From contig JAAEQC010000033.1 in the NCBI GenBank assembly GCA_024231905.1, forward strand, positions 124,001 through 188,000: a stretch of DNA of 64,000 nucleotides, given 5' to 3'. This document shows, piece by piece, positions 1-7,994 of the stretch. How positions within the stretch are numbered: position 1 is the first letter of the stretch; each line of letters opens with the position of its first letter. The stretch is from a bacterium (GTDB taxonomy: Bacteria; Krumholzibacteriota; Krumholzibacteriia; LZORAL124-64-63). The notes below the pieces were generated by a model. It was not told where the DNA came from. It was given only the letters and a program-made list of their open reading frames with translations, and did no database searches. The position numbers and the translations under genes are program-made.

Positions 1-709
1 ACGCCGGCGTAGACGGTGGTGTTGGTGCCCCGTTCCGCTTCCAGCAACGAGTCGGCGCGAGTGCGCCAGCCGACCACGTGCACGCCGGTGGCCAGGGCCG
101 CCCAGGAGTTGCCCATCTCCAGTTCGAGCAACCCGCCGGGCGTGATGTCCACACCGGTCTCCTCGCCGCCGGCGATCACCCCGGGGGCGATCTGAATGTA
201 GACGTCCGAGGGGGATCCAGGCTCCAGCGGCGGATGCCCTTGAAGGCGAAGAGGGTCCGGGTTCCACCTTGCCGGATGACGGTGGTAGCGCCCCCCCAGT
301 GGTGGCGGCCGCCTTTGTCGCGCACCAGGAGACCCAGGTCGTGGGTGAACTGGCGCGCGCCGAAATCCCGATGGTAGGGCCGCGACTGCAGGTGGCCCGA
401 GACCCAGGTCTTCTGCAGACCGGTCTGCCACAGGACGCGTACGCGGGGCTCGGGCTTGGTGCGGAACCAGGGTTCGAACTCGTCGCCGGACCAGGCCGGA
501 TCCACCTGCCACCCGACTTCCCCCGCGCGGCGCAGGGAGGAATCATCGGACAAGGAGTCGGCCGCGGCCGCCTTCTCCCGGCGCTGGGAGCCGTTTCCGG
601 AAGCGGCGTAGGCCGGAGCGCCGGCGGTGAGAATGCCGAGCAGAAGCATGAAAGGGGAGCGGCGGCGGGCGTTCATCTTGAGGCGGCGTACGGGAACTTG
701 CGGTGTCAT
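1..709 (-). pseudogene. exported protein of unknown function, frameshifted, cut by left edge
   Basis: I do not recognise this family. The ATG at 709 follows a GGGAG Shine-Dalgarno. The N-terminus has a basic stretch, a hydrophobic core (LLLGILTAG) and an AYA-type cleavage site, so the product is probably exported. The first frame is open to a stop at 176. Before that stop, coding sense moves to another frame: from about position 200 down to 1 a different minus frame reads DVYIQIAPGVIAGGEETG and stays open to the window edge. Inserting one C in the CCCCC run near 208-213 joins the two frames. This is either a real frameshift or a homopolymer sequencing error. The protein lies downstream of cysE, separated by a hairpin. 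Confidence 0.55.
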
Positions 710-764
710 GACAGTCTCCCGGTTGAGGATCGAGGTGTGTCGACACGGCGGACAATCAAGGAAC

Positions 765-790
765 GGGCCGGTCCCCGTGGGAACCGGCCC
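765..790 (-). terminator. hairpin downstream of cysE
   Basis: An 8-bp perfect stem (GGGCCGGT/ACCGGCCC) with a 10-nt loop lies about 70 nt past the cysE stop on the minus strand. The following minus sequence is only moderately T-rich (GTTCCTTGATTG), so termination strength is uncertain. Confidence 0.5.
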
Positions 791-862
791 GATGCCGTTG
801 TTCAGGTTACGCTCATGTACGGTCCTGCACCCGTCCTACCCGTCGCACAGGGTGTCCGCCGA

Positions 863-1783
863 TCAGGACACCGTGATGCGCGCCCCGGCGTCCACCGAGG
901 ACGTGACCCAGGCTCCACCGCCGATGACCGCACCCGCTCCCACGACGGTCTCGCCGCCGAGGATGGTGGCGTTGGCGTAGATGGTGACGTCGTCGCCGAT
1001 GGTCGGGTGGCGCTTGCCGCCCTTGACCAGGCTGCCGTCGGGATTGCGCCGGAAACTCAGGGCGCCCAGGGTCACGCCCTGGTAGAGCTTCACGCGGCGG
1101 CCGATCTCGGTGGTCTCGCCCACCACCACCCCCGAGCCGTGGTCGATGAAGAACTCGGGGCCGACGGTGGCGCCCGGATGGATGTCCACGCCGGTCTCCC
1201 GGTGGGCCCACTCGTTCATCATGCGCGGCAGGAGCGGGACGCCGAGCCGGTGCAGCGGATGGGCCAGGCGGTGGACCGTTACGGCCATCAGGCCCGGATA
1301 GCAGAGAATGACCTCCTCGGTGTTGGTCGCCGCGGGGTCACCCTCGTAGGCCGCCCGCACGTCTCCCGCCACCAGGTCCCGCACTTCGGGCAACTGCTGC
1401 ATGTAGGCCCAGGTCACGGCCCGGGCGGCGGCGGCGAAACGGTCATCGCCCGTGCCCGAGCCAGCGATCTCCCACAGTTCCTCGCAGACGCAATCGGCCT
1501 GGTGGCAGAAACGGAGGGTGCGTTCGATGGTATCCTCCAGCTCCAGGGCGACCCGGGCCACGCGGGCCCCGGTGATCACCGTCAGATCCAGGTCGTGGGG
1601 TACGGGCGCTCCGTGGTAGCCAGGAAAGACCAGGGCCAGCAGCTCGTTCAGGATGGCCACGATCCGCGCCTGGGCCGGCAGGTCCTTTTCGTCGCTGCGG
1701 TTCACGGCGCCGAGTTCGCGGTAGCTGGCCACGAGCCTGCCGGTCAATTCCTCCTGCTCGCGGGTGCGGTCGTCGTCGGTCAT
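863..1783 (-). CDS. cysE: serine O-acetyltransferase
   Basis: Transfers acetyl from acetyl-CoA to L-serine, giving O-acetylserine for cysteine synthesis in the cytoplasm. The 306-residue protein has the long helical N-terminal half and a C-terminal left-handed beta-helix of hexapeptide repeats. The hallmark DHGSGVVVGET is at residues 214-224, and the family's KGGKRHPTIGDD is present. It is longer than E. coli CysE (273 aa), and the N-terminal extension fits the EpsC/SRPG group. The gene starts 7 nt after the cysK stop on the same strand, so the two are almost certainly co-transcribed. They may form the cysteine synthase complex, although the typical Ile-ending C-terminal tail is not evident here (it ends TVS). 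Confidence 0.95.
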   Translation of the reverse strand: MTDDDRTREQEELTGRLVASYRELGAVNRSDEKDLPAQARIVAILNELLALVFPGYHGAPVPHDLDLTVITGARVARVALELEDTIERTLRFCHQADCVCEELWEIAGSGTGDDRFAAAARAVTWAYMQQLPEVRDLVAGDVRAAYEGDPAATNTEEVILCYPGLMAVTVHRLAHPLHRLGVPLLPRMMNEWAHRETGVDIHPGATVGPEFFIDHGSGVVVGETTEIGRRVKLYQGVTLGALSFRRNPDGSLVKGGKRHPTIGDDVTIYANATILGGETVVGAGAVIGGGAWVTSSVDAGARITVS

Positions 1784-1790
1784 GATCCCC

Positions 1791-2726
1791 TCAATCCATG
1801 TAATCGCTGAACAGGTCGGTGGACAGGTAACGCTCGCCGAAGGACGGGATCACCACGACGATGCGCCGTCCCGCCGACTCCGGACGGGCTGCGACCGCCG
1901 CCGCCGCCACCAGGGCCGCCCCGCTGGAGATGCCCACGAACAGCCCCTCCTCCCGGGCGGCCCGGCGGGCCATGACCATGGCGTCGTCGTTGGTGACGGT
2001 GATGATCTCATCGATGAAATCCGTCTCCAGGACGCCCGGCACGAAGCCCGCACCGATGCCTTGGATCTTGTGGGGCCCCGGTTTCCCGCCCGAGAGCACC
2101 GGCGAGTCCGCCGGCTCCACGGCCACGGTCTTCAGGTCACGGTTGAGCTGGCGCAGACGCCGGGTCACCCCGGTCAGGGTGCCACCGGTGCCAACGCCGC
2201 TGACGAACACATCCACGCGCCCGTCCGTGTCCCGCCAGATCTCCTCGGCGGTGGTGCGGAAGTGGACGTCCGGATTGGCCGGGTTGTCGAATTGCCCCGG
2301 CATGAAGGCGCCGGGCCGCTCGGTATGGAGCTTCTCGGCCCCGGCGATGGCCCCCGGCATGCCCTCGGCCGCCGGGGTGAGCACCAGTTCAGCTCCGTGT
2401 GCCCGCAGCACCGCCCGCCGCTCCTTGGACATGCTGTCGGGCATGACCAGGGTGACGCGATACCCCCGGGCGGCCCCGATAAAGGCCAGTGCGATGCCCG
2501 TGTTGCCGCTGGTGGGTTCGATGATCTCGCCTCCGGGATGCAGGTCGCCGGCCTCCTCGGCGGCTTCGATCATGGCCAGGCCGATCCGGTCCTTCACGCT
2601 GCCCATGGGGTTCAGGGACTCCAGCTTGGCCAGGACTTCGCCGGGGCCGTTAGACAGACGGCGGACCCGCACCAAGGGCGTGCGACCGATGATCTCGGTC
2701 ACGTTGTCGTGAATGGTCTCACTCAT
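1791..2726 (-). CDS. cysK: cysteine synthase (O-acetylserine sulfhydrylase)
   Basis: PLP enzyme that makes cysteine from O-acetylserine and sulfide. The 311-residue protein has the family's usual length. The PLP lysine is K45 in SVKDRIG, the substrate-binding loop TSGNTG is at residues 72-77, and the phosphate-binding GTGGT is at 179-183. The ATG at 2726 has a GGAGGAG Shine-Dalgarno. It is first in a two-gene unit with cysE, so both steps from serine to cysteine are encoded together. A cystathionine beta-synthase role cannot be excluded from sequence alone, but the cysE linkage favours CysK. Confidence 0.95.
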   Translation of the reverse strand: MSETIHDNVTEIIGRTPLVRVRRLSNGPGEVLAKLESLNPMGSVKDRIGLAMIEAAEEAGDLHPGGEIIEPTSGNTGIALAFIGAARGYRVTLVMPDSMSKERRAVLRAHGAELVLTPAAEGMPGAIAGAEKLHTERPGAFMPGQFDNPANPDVHFRTTAEEIWRDTDGRVDVFVSGVGTGGTLTGVTRRLRQLNRDLKTVAVEPADSPVLSGGKPGPHKIQGIGAGFVPGVLETDFIDEIITVTNDDAMVMARRAAREEGLFVGISSGAALVAAAAVAARPESAGRRIVVVIPSFGERYLSTDLFSDYMD

Positions 2727-2850
2727 GGGACTCCTCCGGGGTAATACGCGGAAACGCCCTCGCGGCGGGCGCCGTTCATAAACATGATAAAAGTTTTCAA
2801 GATTTCAACCAGCCCCCGGCGGCGGTGGGCGAAGGTGGGCAGTGAGGTGG

Positions 2851-3876
2851 TTAGCCGCCGACGTTGGCGGCCAGGCGTTGGAGCTGTTCCTTGTCGCCGA
2901 GGGCCACGAGCACGTCGCCGCCGTGGAGCTCGGCATCGGGGCCGGGATTGAAGACCATCTTGCCCGAGGCCGTCTTGATGCCCACGACCATGACGTTGTA
3001 GTTCCGCCGAATGTCCGACTGGGCCAAGGTGAGGCCGTCCAGGCTGGAGCCGTCCCGCACGGCCACCTGCTCGAACATGAGGTCGAGGCCGCCGCTCTGG
3101 GAAGCCATGTCCACGAAGTCGTGGACCGCGGGCCGCAGCAGGGCCTGGACCAGGCGCATGCCGCCGATGGCGTAGGGAGAGATGACGCGGTTGGCGCCGG
3201 CGCGGGTGATCTTCTCGCCGGCCCGTTGGTCCGTGGCGCGGGAGAGGATGTACAGGGACGGGTTCTCCTCCCGGCACATCTGGCGCGCCGAGAGGGTGAT
3301 GTAGAGGTTGTCCACGTCCCGGGAGACCACGGCCACTAGGCCCTTCGCCCGCTTGATACCGGCCTTTTCGAGGACCTCGTCCTCGGTGGCGTCCCCATCC
3401 ACTACGCGATAGCCCTTGTCCGCAAGGTCCTCCACCGTTTCGGCGTCACCTTCGATCACCACGAAGGACACGCCCTCGTTCTGCAACTCGTCGCAGAGGA
3501 TCCGCCCCATGCGGCCGTAGCCGCAGACGACGTAGTGGCCCCGGAGTTTCTCGATGTCCCGCTGCATCCTATGCCTCCCGACGAAACGTTCGATCGAACC
3601 CTCGACGATGACCCGGCCCACGGCGCCAAGGGTGTAGGTCATGACCGCCAGCCCGCTGATGATGAGGAAGACGACGAAGACCCGGCCCGACGGGTCCAGG
3701 TCGTGCACCTCGCCAAAGCCCACGGTGCTGACCGTGATGACGGTCATGTAGAGGGCGTCGACGATATTGTAGCCACCCTCGACCGCCACGAACCATATGG
3801 TGCCCGCGGCCAGCAGCAGTACGAGGAAAATCAAGCCCCGGCCCACAGCGGCCAGACTCAGATCCTGGTTGAACAT
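2851..3876 (-). CDS. potassium channel protein with RCK/TrkA-N domain (MthK-like)
   Basis: Inner-membrane ion channel of 341 residues. The order is TM helix (about 14-31), pore loop with selectivity filter TVGFGE (51-56), TM helix (about 66-90), RCK/TrkA-N nucleotide-binding domain beginning VVCGYGRMG (116-124), and a C-terminal TrkA-C domain. The filter reads GFG rather than the canonical GYG, a substitution known in some K+ channels. The frame is open upstream to 4224, but the ATG at 3876 is chosen because it has a GGGAGG Shine-Dalgarno and begins directly before the first TM helix. The gene is divergent from the DUF1573 operon. Confidence 0.88.
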   Translation of the reverse strand: MFNQDLSLAAVGRGLIFLVLLLAAGTIWFVAVEGGYNIVDALYMTVITVSTVGFGEVHDLDPSGRVFVVFLIISGLAVMTYTLGAVGRVIVEGSIERFVGRHRMQRDIEKLRGHYVVCGYGRMGRILCDELQNEGVSFVVIEGDAETVEDLADKGYRVVDGDATEDEVLEKAGIKRAKGLVAVVSRDVDNLYITLSARQMCREENPSLYILSRATDQRAGEKITRAGANRVISPYAIGGMRLVQALLRPAVHDFVDMASQSGGLDLMFEQVAVRDGSSLDGLTLAQSDIRRNYNVMVVGIKTASGKMVFNPGPDAELHGGDVLVALGDKEQLQRLAANVGG

Positions 3877-4108
3877 GCGACCTCCCGTCACGGTCCAGAT
3901 CCGTCGCCCCCATCCTAAGGTCTTGCCTCCGGGCGGAAAAGCCTCAAAATTGTAGGGGCGTGCCGGGCTCGGCCCTATCCGGGGAACTTCACCGGCCGCC
4001 TCAGGTATCAACGGTTCTGTGCCGGGTGTCATCCATCCCCGCGCCGGACATGCTCGAACGCCGACGCCGCCCCTCGGGGGGCCGCTTACGGCCCGGAAGG
4101 AAACGAAG

Positions 4109-5122
4109 ATGCGTTCTGTCAGTCGACAACTGCTGGTCGCGACCCTGCTGGTCGCCCTGTTCGCCATACCGTCCGCCGCCCAGACCCTCAAGGCCGAGCC
4201 CCTGACCTTCAACCTGGGCACCATGGGTCAACGCGAGATCCGCGACCTCCAGGTCATCGTGACCAACGAGGGCAGCGGTGGCCTGGTGATCTCGGACCTG
4301 GAAGCCGACTGCGGCTGCACGGTCCCCGAACTCGGCGCCGAACGCCTGGCCCCGGGCGAATCCACGAACCTCGACATCAAATTCGATTCGAAGCTCTTCG
4401 TGGGACCGGTCATCAAGACCATACGCATCATATCCAACGACCCGCGGCAGAAGATCACCGAGGTCGTGATCAGCGCCACGATCACGGCTCCGCTCGTTCT
4501 CGAGCCGTCGCGGCGCCGGGTGGGCTTCCCCGACGCCCCGGTGGGCCAGGTCCAGGAACGCGCGGTCACCTTCATGGCCAGCACCGTGGACGAGCTCGTG
4601 ATCGAAGTGAAGGGCACGGCCAAGGGGCTCTTCCAGGTGAACACGGTCAACAACCTGGACGGCGATCCCCGGCGGGCCAAGCTCGAAGTGCGGACGTTGC
4701 CGACCATGGAGTGGGGTTTGAACCGCGACAACGTGCGGGTGACCACCAACGTGCCCGAAATGCCGACGGTGGACATCGAGATCGCCGCTCGCGCGGTGCC
4801 GGTCATCGACGTCCTTCCCATGTCGCTGAACCTGCGGTTCAAAAAGAAATTTTCCGAGCGGATTCGCCTGAATGCCAGGGACGAGGGCCGCACCTTCGCC
4901 GTCACGTCGGCCGAGACCGATCTGCCCAACTGCATCGTCACCGTGGACGAGCGCACGACCGGACGTGAGATCATCGTCCACCTCAAAGGCCGTCCCGTAG
5001 CGGCGGACCACCCCCTGGCGGTGGAGACGGGCGGCCGCGTCAAGGGCCACGTGACCATCCATACGGACGCCGAAGACTTCCCCCTCATCCAGGTGCCGGT
5101 CACCTACATGGTCCGCATGTAG
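4109..5122 (+). CDS. exported DUF1573 domain protein
   Basis: 337-residue secreted protein with a signal peptide (MRSVSRQLLVATLLVALF, cleavage near PSAAQ). The DUF1573 signature follows: a beta-sandwich with ADCGCTVPEL (residues 66-75), PGES (82-85) and an ISNDP strand end. DUF1573 is an Ig/ASPM-like fold of unknown biochemical function. The ATG at 4109 is chosen over upstream starts because of GGAAGG 8 nt before it and the signal peptide. It is the first gene of a three-gene unit with an exported rhodanese-like protein and a MauE/DoxX membrane protein, which suggests a periplasmic redox or sulfur role. Confidence 0.85.
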   Translation: MRSVSRQLLVATLLVALFAIPSAAQTLKAEPLTFNLGTMGQREIRDLQVIVTNEGSGGLVISDLEADCGCTVPELGAERLAPGESTNLDIKFDSKLFVGPVIKTIRIISNDPRQKITEVVISATITAPLVLEPSRRRVGFPDAPVGQVQERAVTFMASTVDELVIEVKGTAKGLFQVNTVNNLDGDPRRAKLEVRTLPTMEWGLNRDNVRVTTNVPEMPTVDIEIAARAVPVIDVLPMSLNLRFKKKFSERIRLNARDEGRTFAVTSAETDLPNCIVTVDERTTGREIIVHLKGRPVAADHPLAVETGGRVKGHVTIHTDAEDFPLIQVPVTYMVRM

Positions 5123-5140
5123 CGGGACGGAGGTCGACGG

Positions 5141-5665
5141 GTGCCCAGACGTCTATTCAATCATGACGGGAAACAGGGCCGGGCCACCCTCGGCCAGGCC
5201 GGCGTGCTGTTGGGTGCGGCGGTCCTCCTGACTGCTGTCTCCTGGGCCCTGCGCCCGGACCGGCTGCCCCTGCGCGCGGACGTCGCCATCTACGATCTGG
5301 AACTGGCGGCGCCGCTGATCGAGGTCCCCGCCGCCCTGGTCCTCTACGAAGAGGGCATGCACATCTTCGTGGACACGCGGCCCACCGGCCCGGCCGCCGC
5401 CTCGGGCCTGGCCGTGCCGGGCGCCGTCCCCATCCGCCCCGGCTCCTTCGACGACGACCTGCTGGAGATCTTCGACTTCGTGGGTCCGGACGACCCATTG
5501 GTGCTCTACGACGACGGCGGGTTGTTGGGTGCCAGCAACATCGCCGCCCGGCTCCTGGAGCGGGGCTTCACGGACCTGTCCATCATGGCCGGCGGCGTGG
5601 CCGCCTGGCAACAGGCCGGCGGCGAGACTTCCGTCCCGGCCGCGGAGCGGGAGGAGAGCCCATGA
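5141..5665 (+). CDS. membrane-anchored rhodanese-like protein lacking the catalytic Cys
   Basis: 174 residues from a GTG start with GGAGG 7 nt upstream. One N-terminal TM/signal segment (about 18-36) is followed by a rhodanese domain: HIFVDTRP (CH2A-like region), then LVLYDDGGLLGASNIAARLL. Active rhodaneses have Cys where this protein has Asp (LYDDGG rather than LY-C-x-G), so sulfur transfer by the usual persulfide is not possible and a binding role is more likely. It lies 18 nt after the DUF1573 gene, and its stop overlaps the next start (ATGA). Confidence 0.8.
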   Translation: MPRRLFNHDGKQGRATLGQAGVLLGAAVLLTAVSWALRPDRLPLRADVAIYDLELAAPLIEVPAALVLYEEGMHIFVDTRPTGPAAASGLAVPGAVPIRPGSFDDDLLEIFDFVGPDDPLVLYDDGGLLGASNIAARLLERGFTDLSIMAGGVAAWQQAGGETSVPAAEREESP

Positions 5666-6111
5666 TGCGGACCTTCACCCCCTGGCTGGTCCTGGCCTGC
5701 CGACTGGGCGTGGGCGGCGTCTTCCTCTACGCCGCCTGGGACAAGCTCCTGCACCCCCAGGCCTTCGCCCAGGCCATCCACTTCTACCACCTGGTACCCG
5801 CGTCCCTGCTCCATCCCTGGGCCCACCTGCTGCCGGTGCTGGAAATCGTCGTGGGGCTGGCCCTGGTACTCGGGCTCCTGCAGCGCGGCGCGGCGCTTTT
5901 GGCGGGGGGGCTGACGGTGGTCTTCATGGTGGCCATCGCCGCCGCTCTGGCGCGCGGCCTGGACATCTCCTGCGGCTGCTTCCACACGGACGGCGGCCAC
6001 GGCGTGGGACTCGAGTTGCTGGTTCGCGACACCGTCCTCCTGGCAGCCTGCCTGCCGGTCGTTTTCGCCCGGCGCGGCGGTCCCGGTCTGGACGACCTGC
6101 GCCGCCACTGA
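5662..6111 (+). CDS. MauE/DoxX family integral membrane protein
   Basis: 149 residues with about four predicted TM helices. LLPVLEIVVGLALVLG and the conserved SCGCFH motif (about residues 105-110) are characteristic of the MauE branch of DoxX-like proteins. MauE is needed for disulfide formation in methylamine dehydrogenase maturation, and relatives are often linked to thiol redox proteins. The start overlaps the rhodanese-like stop by 4 nt (ATGA), so translation is coupled. Either of two consecutive ATG codons could be used. Confidence 0.82.
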   Translation: MMRTFTPWLVLACRLGVGGVFLYAAWDKLLHPQAFAQAIHFYHLVPASLLHPWAHLLPVLEIVVGLALVLGLLQRGAALLAGGLTVVFMVAIAAALARGLDISCGCFHTDGGHGVGLELLVRDTVLLAACLPVVFARRGGPGLDDLRRH

Positions 6112-6151
6112 GCTGCACGCCCATCTCCGCTGGTCCCGGCCACTTGAAGCT

Positions 6152-6171
6152 GAATGTGATAATCGTCATTC
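6152..6171 (+). promoter_or_regulatory. Fur-like inverted repeat upstream of the ferredoxin
   Basis: GAATG-N10-CATTC inverted repeat with central TGATAATCGTCATT, which matches much of the Fur-box consensus (GATAATGATAATCATTATC). It lies directly upstream of a good -35 hexamer. Regulator identity is an inference. Confidence 0.35.
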
Positions 6172-6175
6172 CCAT

Positions 6176-6203
6176 TTGACAAGGCATTTCCGGCAACTAT
6201 CGT
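6176..6203 (+). promoter_or_regulatory. sigma-70 type promoter of the ferredoxin gene
   Basis: A perfect TTGACA (6176-6181), a 16-nt spacer and TATCGT (6198-6203) lie about 57 nt before the ferredoxin ATG. The stretch is AT-rich against a GC-rich background. Confidence 0.5.
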
Positions 6204-6259
6204 TGCGCTTAGAACGGCCGCGATGGTGGCCACGCGCAACGACTCCAGGAGGACCTGAA

Positions 6260-6436
6260 ATGCCCGCTATTGTCGATGTAGCCAAGTGCAACGGTTGTGA
6301 GGAGTGCGTCGAGACGTGCCCCACCGAAGTCATCTCCATGGTCGACGGCCACGCGTTCGTGAACGCGGAAGAGTGCATCGACTGCGAGGCCTGCGTCGAG
6401 GAGTGCCCCGAAGAGGCCATCAGCATGGTCGACTGA
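6260..6436 (+). CDS. 2[4Fe-4S] ferredoxin
   Basis: 58-residue soluble electron carrier. There are two cluster motifs of the clostridial type: C10-x2-C13-x2-C16-x3-C20-P and C39-x2-C42-x2-C45-x3-C49-P, each binding one [4Fe-4S] cluster. The sequence is rich in Glu and Asp, usual for low-potential ferredoxins. The ATG at 6260 follows AGGAGGA; the frame is open upstream but has no further ferredoxin sequence. It is a single-gene unit with its own promoter and a strong terminator. Its redox partner is not identifiable from neighbours. Confidence 0.93.
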   Translation: MPAIVDVAKCNGCEECVETCPTEVISMVDGHAFVNAEECIDCEACVEECPEEAISMVD

Positions 6437-6461
6437 CCTCACTGGGAAGTCGTACAGCAAT

Positions 6462-6498
6462 GGAAAAGGGCGCCTGCTTGAGCGCCCTTTTCCCTTTT
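6462..6498 (+). terminator. intrinsic terminator of the ferredoxin gene
   Basis: A perfect 12-bp stem (GGAAAAGGGCGC/GCGCCCTTTTCC, 6462-6473 and 6482-6493) with an 8-nt loop, followed by CTTTTTC. Confidence 0.85.
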
Positions 6499-6523
6499 TC
6501 AGGCCACCACCACGTGGCGCAGC

Positions 6524-6847
6524 TCAGTCCTCGTCCGCGAGCTTGACCGCCGTCCCGTAGGCCAGCAACTCGGCCGCGTGCTCCATCATCTCGCTGGTGG
6601 CGAAGCGCACGCTCACCACCGCGTCGGCACCGTTGGCCCGGGCCTGGGCGATCATGCGATCGAGGGCCTCCTCGCGGCACTCGGCAATCATCTTGGTGTA
6701 GTCGCTGATCTCGCCCCCCACCATGTTCTTCAGGCCGGCCATGAAGTCGTGGCCCAGGTGCCGCGCGCGGATGGTGTTGCCGCGGACCAGGCCGAGGGTC
6801 TCGACGATGCGCTTGCCGGCTATGTCGTGGGTCGTGGTCACCAGCAT
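6524..6847 (-). CDS. YbjQ/UPF0145 family protein
   Basis: 107-residue cytoplasmic protein of the YbjQ (heavy-metal-binding-like) family: N-terminal VTTTHDIAGKRIVETLGLV, middle MVGGEISDYTKMI, and ARANGADAVVSVRF. Members form pentameric beta-rings; the function is unknown. The ATG at 6847 has a GGAAGGA Shine-Dalgarno. It is last in the minus-strand run that starts with btuB, 23 nt after the anti-sigma gene. Confidence 0.88.
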   Translation of the reverse strand: MLVTTTHDIAGKRIVETLGLVRGNTIRARHLGHDFMAGLKNMVGGEISDYTKMIAECREEALDRMIAQARANGADAVVSVRFATSEMMEHAAELLAYGTAVKLADED

Positions 6848-6870
6848 GTTTCGTCCTTCCAGGGAAGAGC

Positions 6871-7335
6871 TCAGCGTACGACATCCTTGTAGCGGGTGCG
6901 GCCGCGTTTGTGCATCCGCTCCCGCAGAACCGAGACGAGCAGGACCGCCACGCCCAGCATGCCGCCGAGCACAGCACCCTTGATGATCAACGGCAGGTCG
7001 TCCGTACCGAGCAGCGCTTGCAGGGTGAGAGTCGCGCCCCAGCCGCCGAGCACGAGCACAGCCAGCCCGAACAGCACCCAGCCCAGGGTGCGTTCGCTCC
7101 GGTTCCAGCCGCTGGACCAGAAATCCTCCCAGACCTCCGGCGGCGGCTCCTTGAGGCGGAGGGAGCCGGTCACCGCCTTCAGGCGGCGGAGCTGTTCCAC
7201 CTCCCGGCGCGTCTGCTCGTCCTCGGCCAGGTGCGCCTCGATGCGCGCCACGTCGGACGCGTCGAGTTCGCCGTCGACATAGGCCGACAGCAGAGGGGCT
7301 TCCTTGCGGGGGTCAAAGGGCCCTGTGGAATTCAC
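6871..7335 (-). CDS. anti-sigma factor, membrane-bound, non-zinc type
   Basis: 154 residues from a GTG start with GGAGGAG upstream. The N-terminus LLSAYVDGELDASDVARIEAHL is typical of the anti-sigma domain that binds ECF sigma factors. The usual zinc site (H-x3-C-x2-C) is missing, because the two Cys positions are not Cys. Two hydrophobic helices (about 85-105 and 117-137) place it in the inner membrane. Its start is 1 nt after the sigma stop, so it is the cognate regulator of that sigma factor. Signal and target promoters are unknown. Confidence 0.82.
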   Translation of the reverse strand: MNSTGPFDPRKEAPLLSAYVDGELDASDVARIEAHLAEDEQTRREVEQLRRLKAVTGSLRLKEPPPEVWEDFWSSGWNRSERTLGWVLFGLAVLVLGGWGATLTLQALLGTDDLPLIIKGAVLGGMLGVAVLLVSVLRERMHKRGRTRYKDVVR

Positions 7336-7336
7336 G

Positions 7337-7993
7337 TCACTCCTCCAGACCCGCGTTCACCTGCAACCGCTTGCGGGCGGCGTGCAGGCGCGACATTACC
7401 GTGCCGATGGGTATGTCACACGCGGCGGCGATTTCCCGGTACTTCATGCCCTGGAAGTGGTAGAGCAGGAAGACCTCGCGCATCTCCGCGGGCAACTCCT
7501 CGATGGCCGCCCACAATCGTTCGCGCAGGTCGTCCGCCTCCGTCTCTGCCAGGGGGTCGGGCCGCCCGTCCGGGCGCCGGACCCACTCCAAAGGCACATC
7601 CCCCTTGTGCCGCTTCTCGTCACGCCGCTGGTTCAGGGCAGCGTTGCGGACGATCCGGTACAGCCATGGGAAGAAGGGTTCGCCGCGTCGGAATCTGGCC
7701 AGGGAACGATGGACCCGGATGAACGACTTCTGGACCGTGTCCATGGCGTCGTCGTGGTTGCCCGTCAAGCCGAGCGCCACCCCGTAAGCCCTGTTCCGGT
7801 AGCGATTCATGAGCGCCGCGAATCCTTCCTCGTCGCCGCCGAGACATCGCTCGATGTCTGCCATGTCCTGCCGGCGCCGTTCGACTTCCGAATCGTCGAG
7901 GACCGGCCCCGCAGGGCCGGCCGGCGAGGGGACTAAACCGCCGTCGTCCGGTTTATTCGCGCCCATGGAGAAAATGCCGGGGAAGAGACGCAC
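7337..7993 (-). CDS. ECF RNA polymerase sigma factor
   Basis: 218-residue sigma-70 family protein. Region 2 (about 56-120) includes GNHDDAMDTVQKSFIRVHRS and PFFPWLYRIVRN. Region 4 (about 162-210) includes LPAEMREVFLLYHFQG and the helix-turn-helix IPIGTVMSRLHAARKRL. The GTG at 7993 is 1 nt past the adenosyltransferase stop. An ATG at 7966 is an alternative start without a clear Shine-Dalgarno. Paired with the anti-sigma gene directly downstream. Confidence 0.92.
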   Translation of the reverse strand: MRLFPGIFSMGANKPDDGGLVPSPAGPAGPVLDDSEVERRRQDMADIERCLGGDEEGFAALMNRYRNRAYGVALGLTGNHDDAMDTVQKSFIRVHRSLARFRRGEPFFPWLYRIVRNAALNQRRDEKRHKGDVPLEWVRRPDGRPDPLAETEADDLRERLWAAIEELPAEMREVFLLYHFQGMKYREIAAACDIPIGTVMSRLHAARKRLQVNAGLEE

Positions 7994-7994
7994 C

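Noticed and set aside
176-178. Selenocysteine reading of the TGA in the left-edge gene
   Set aside because: The frame past this TGA is not protein-like; coding sense continues in another frame, so a frameshift fits instead.
269-1810. Long plus-strand open frame antisense to cysE and similar long frames opposite btuB, cusA and the LysM amidase
   Set aside because: High-GC shadow frames: they carry no Shine-Dalgarno or domain motif and overlie well-identified genes.
2765-2850. Promoter of cysK in the AT-rich stretch (TTGAAA and TATCAT)
   Set aside because: Spacing between hexamers is only 14 nt, so I did not call it.
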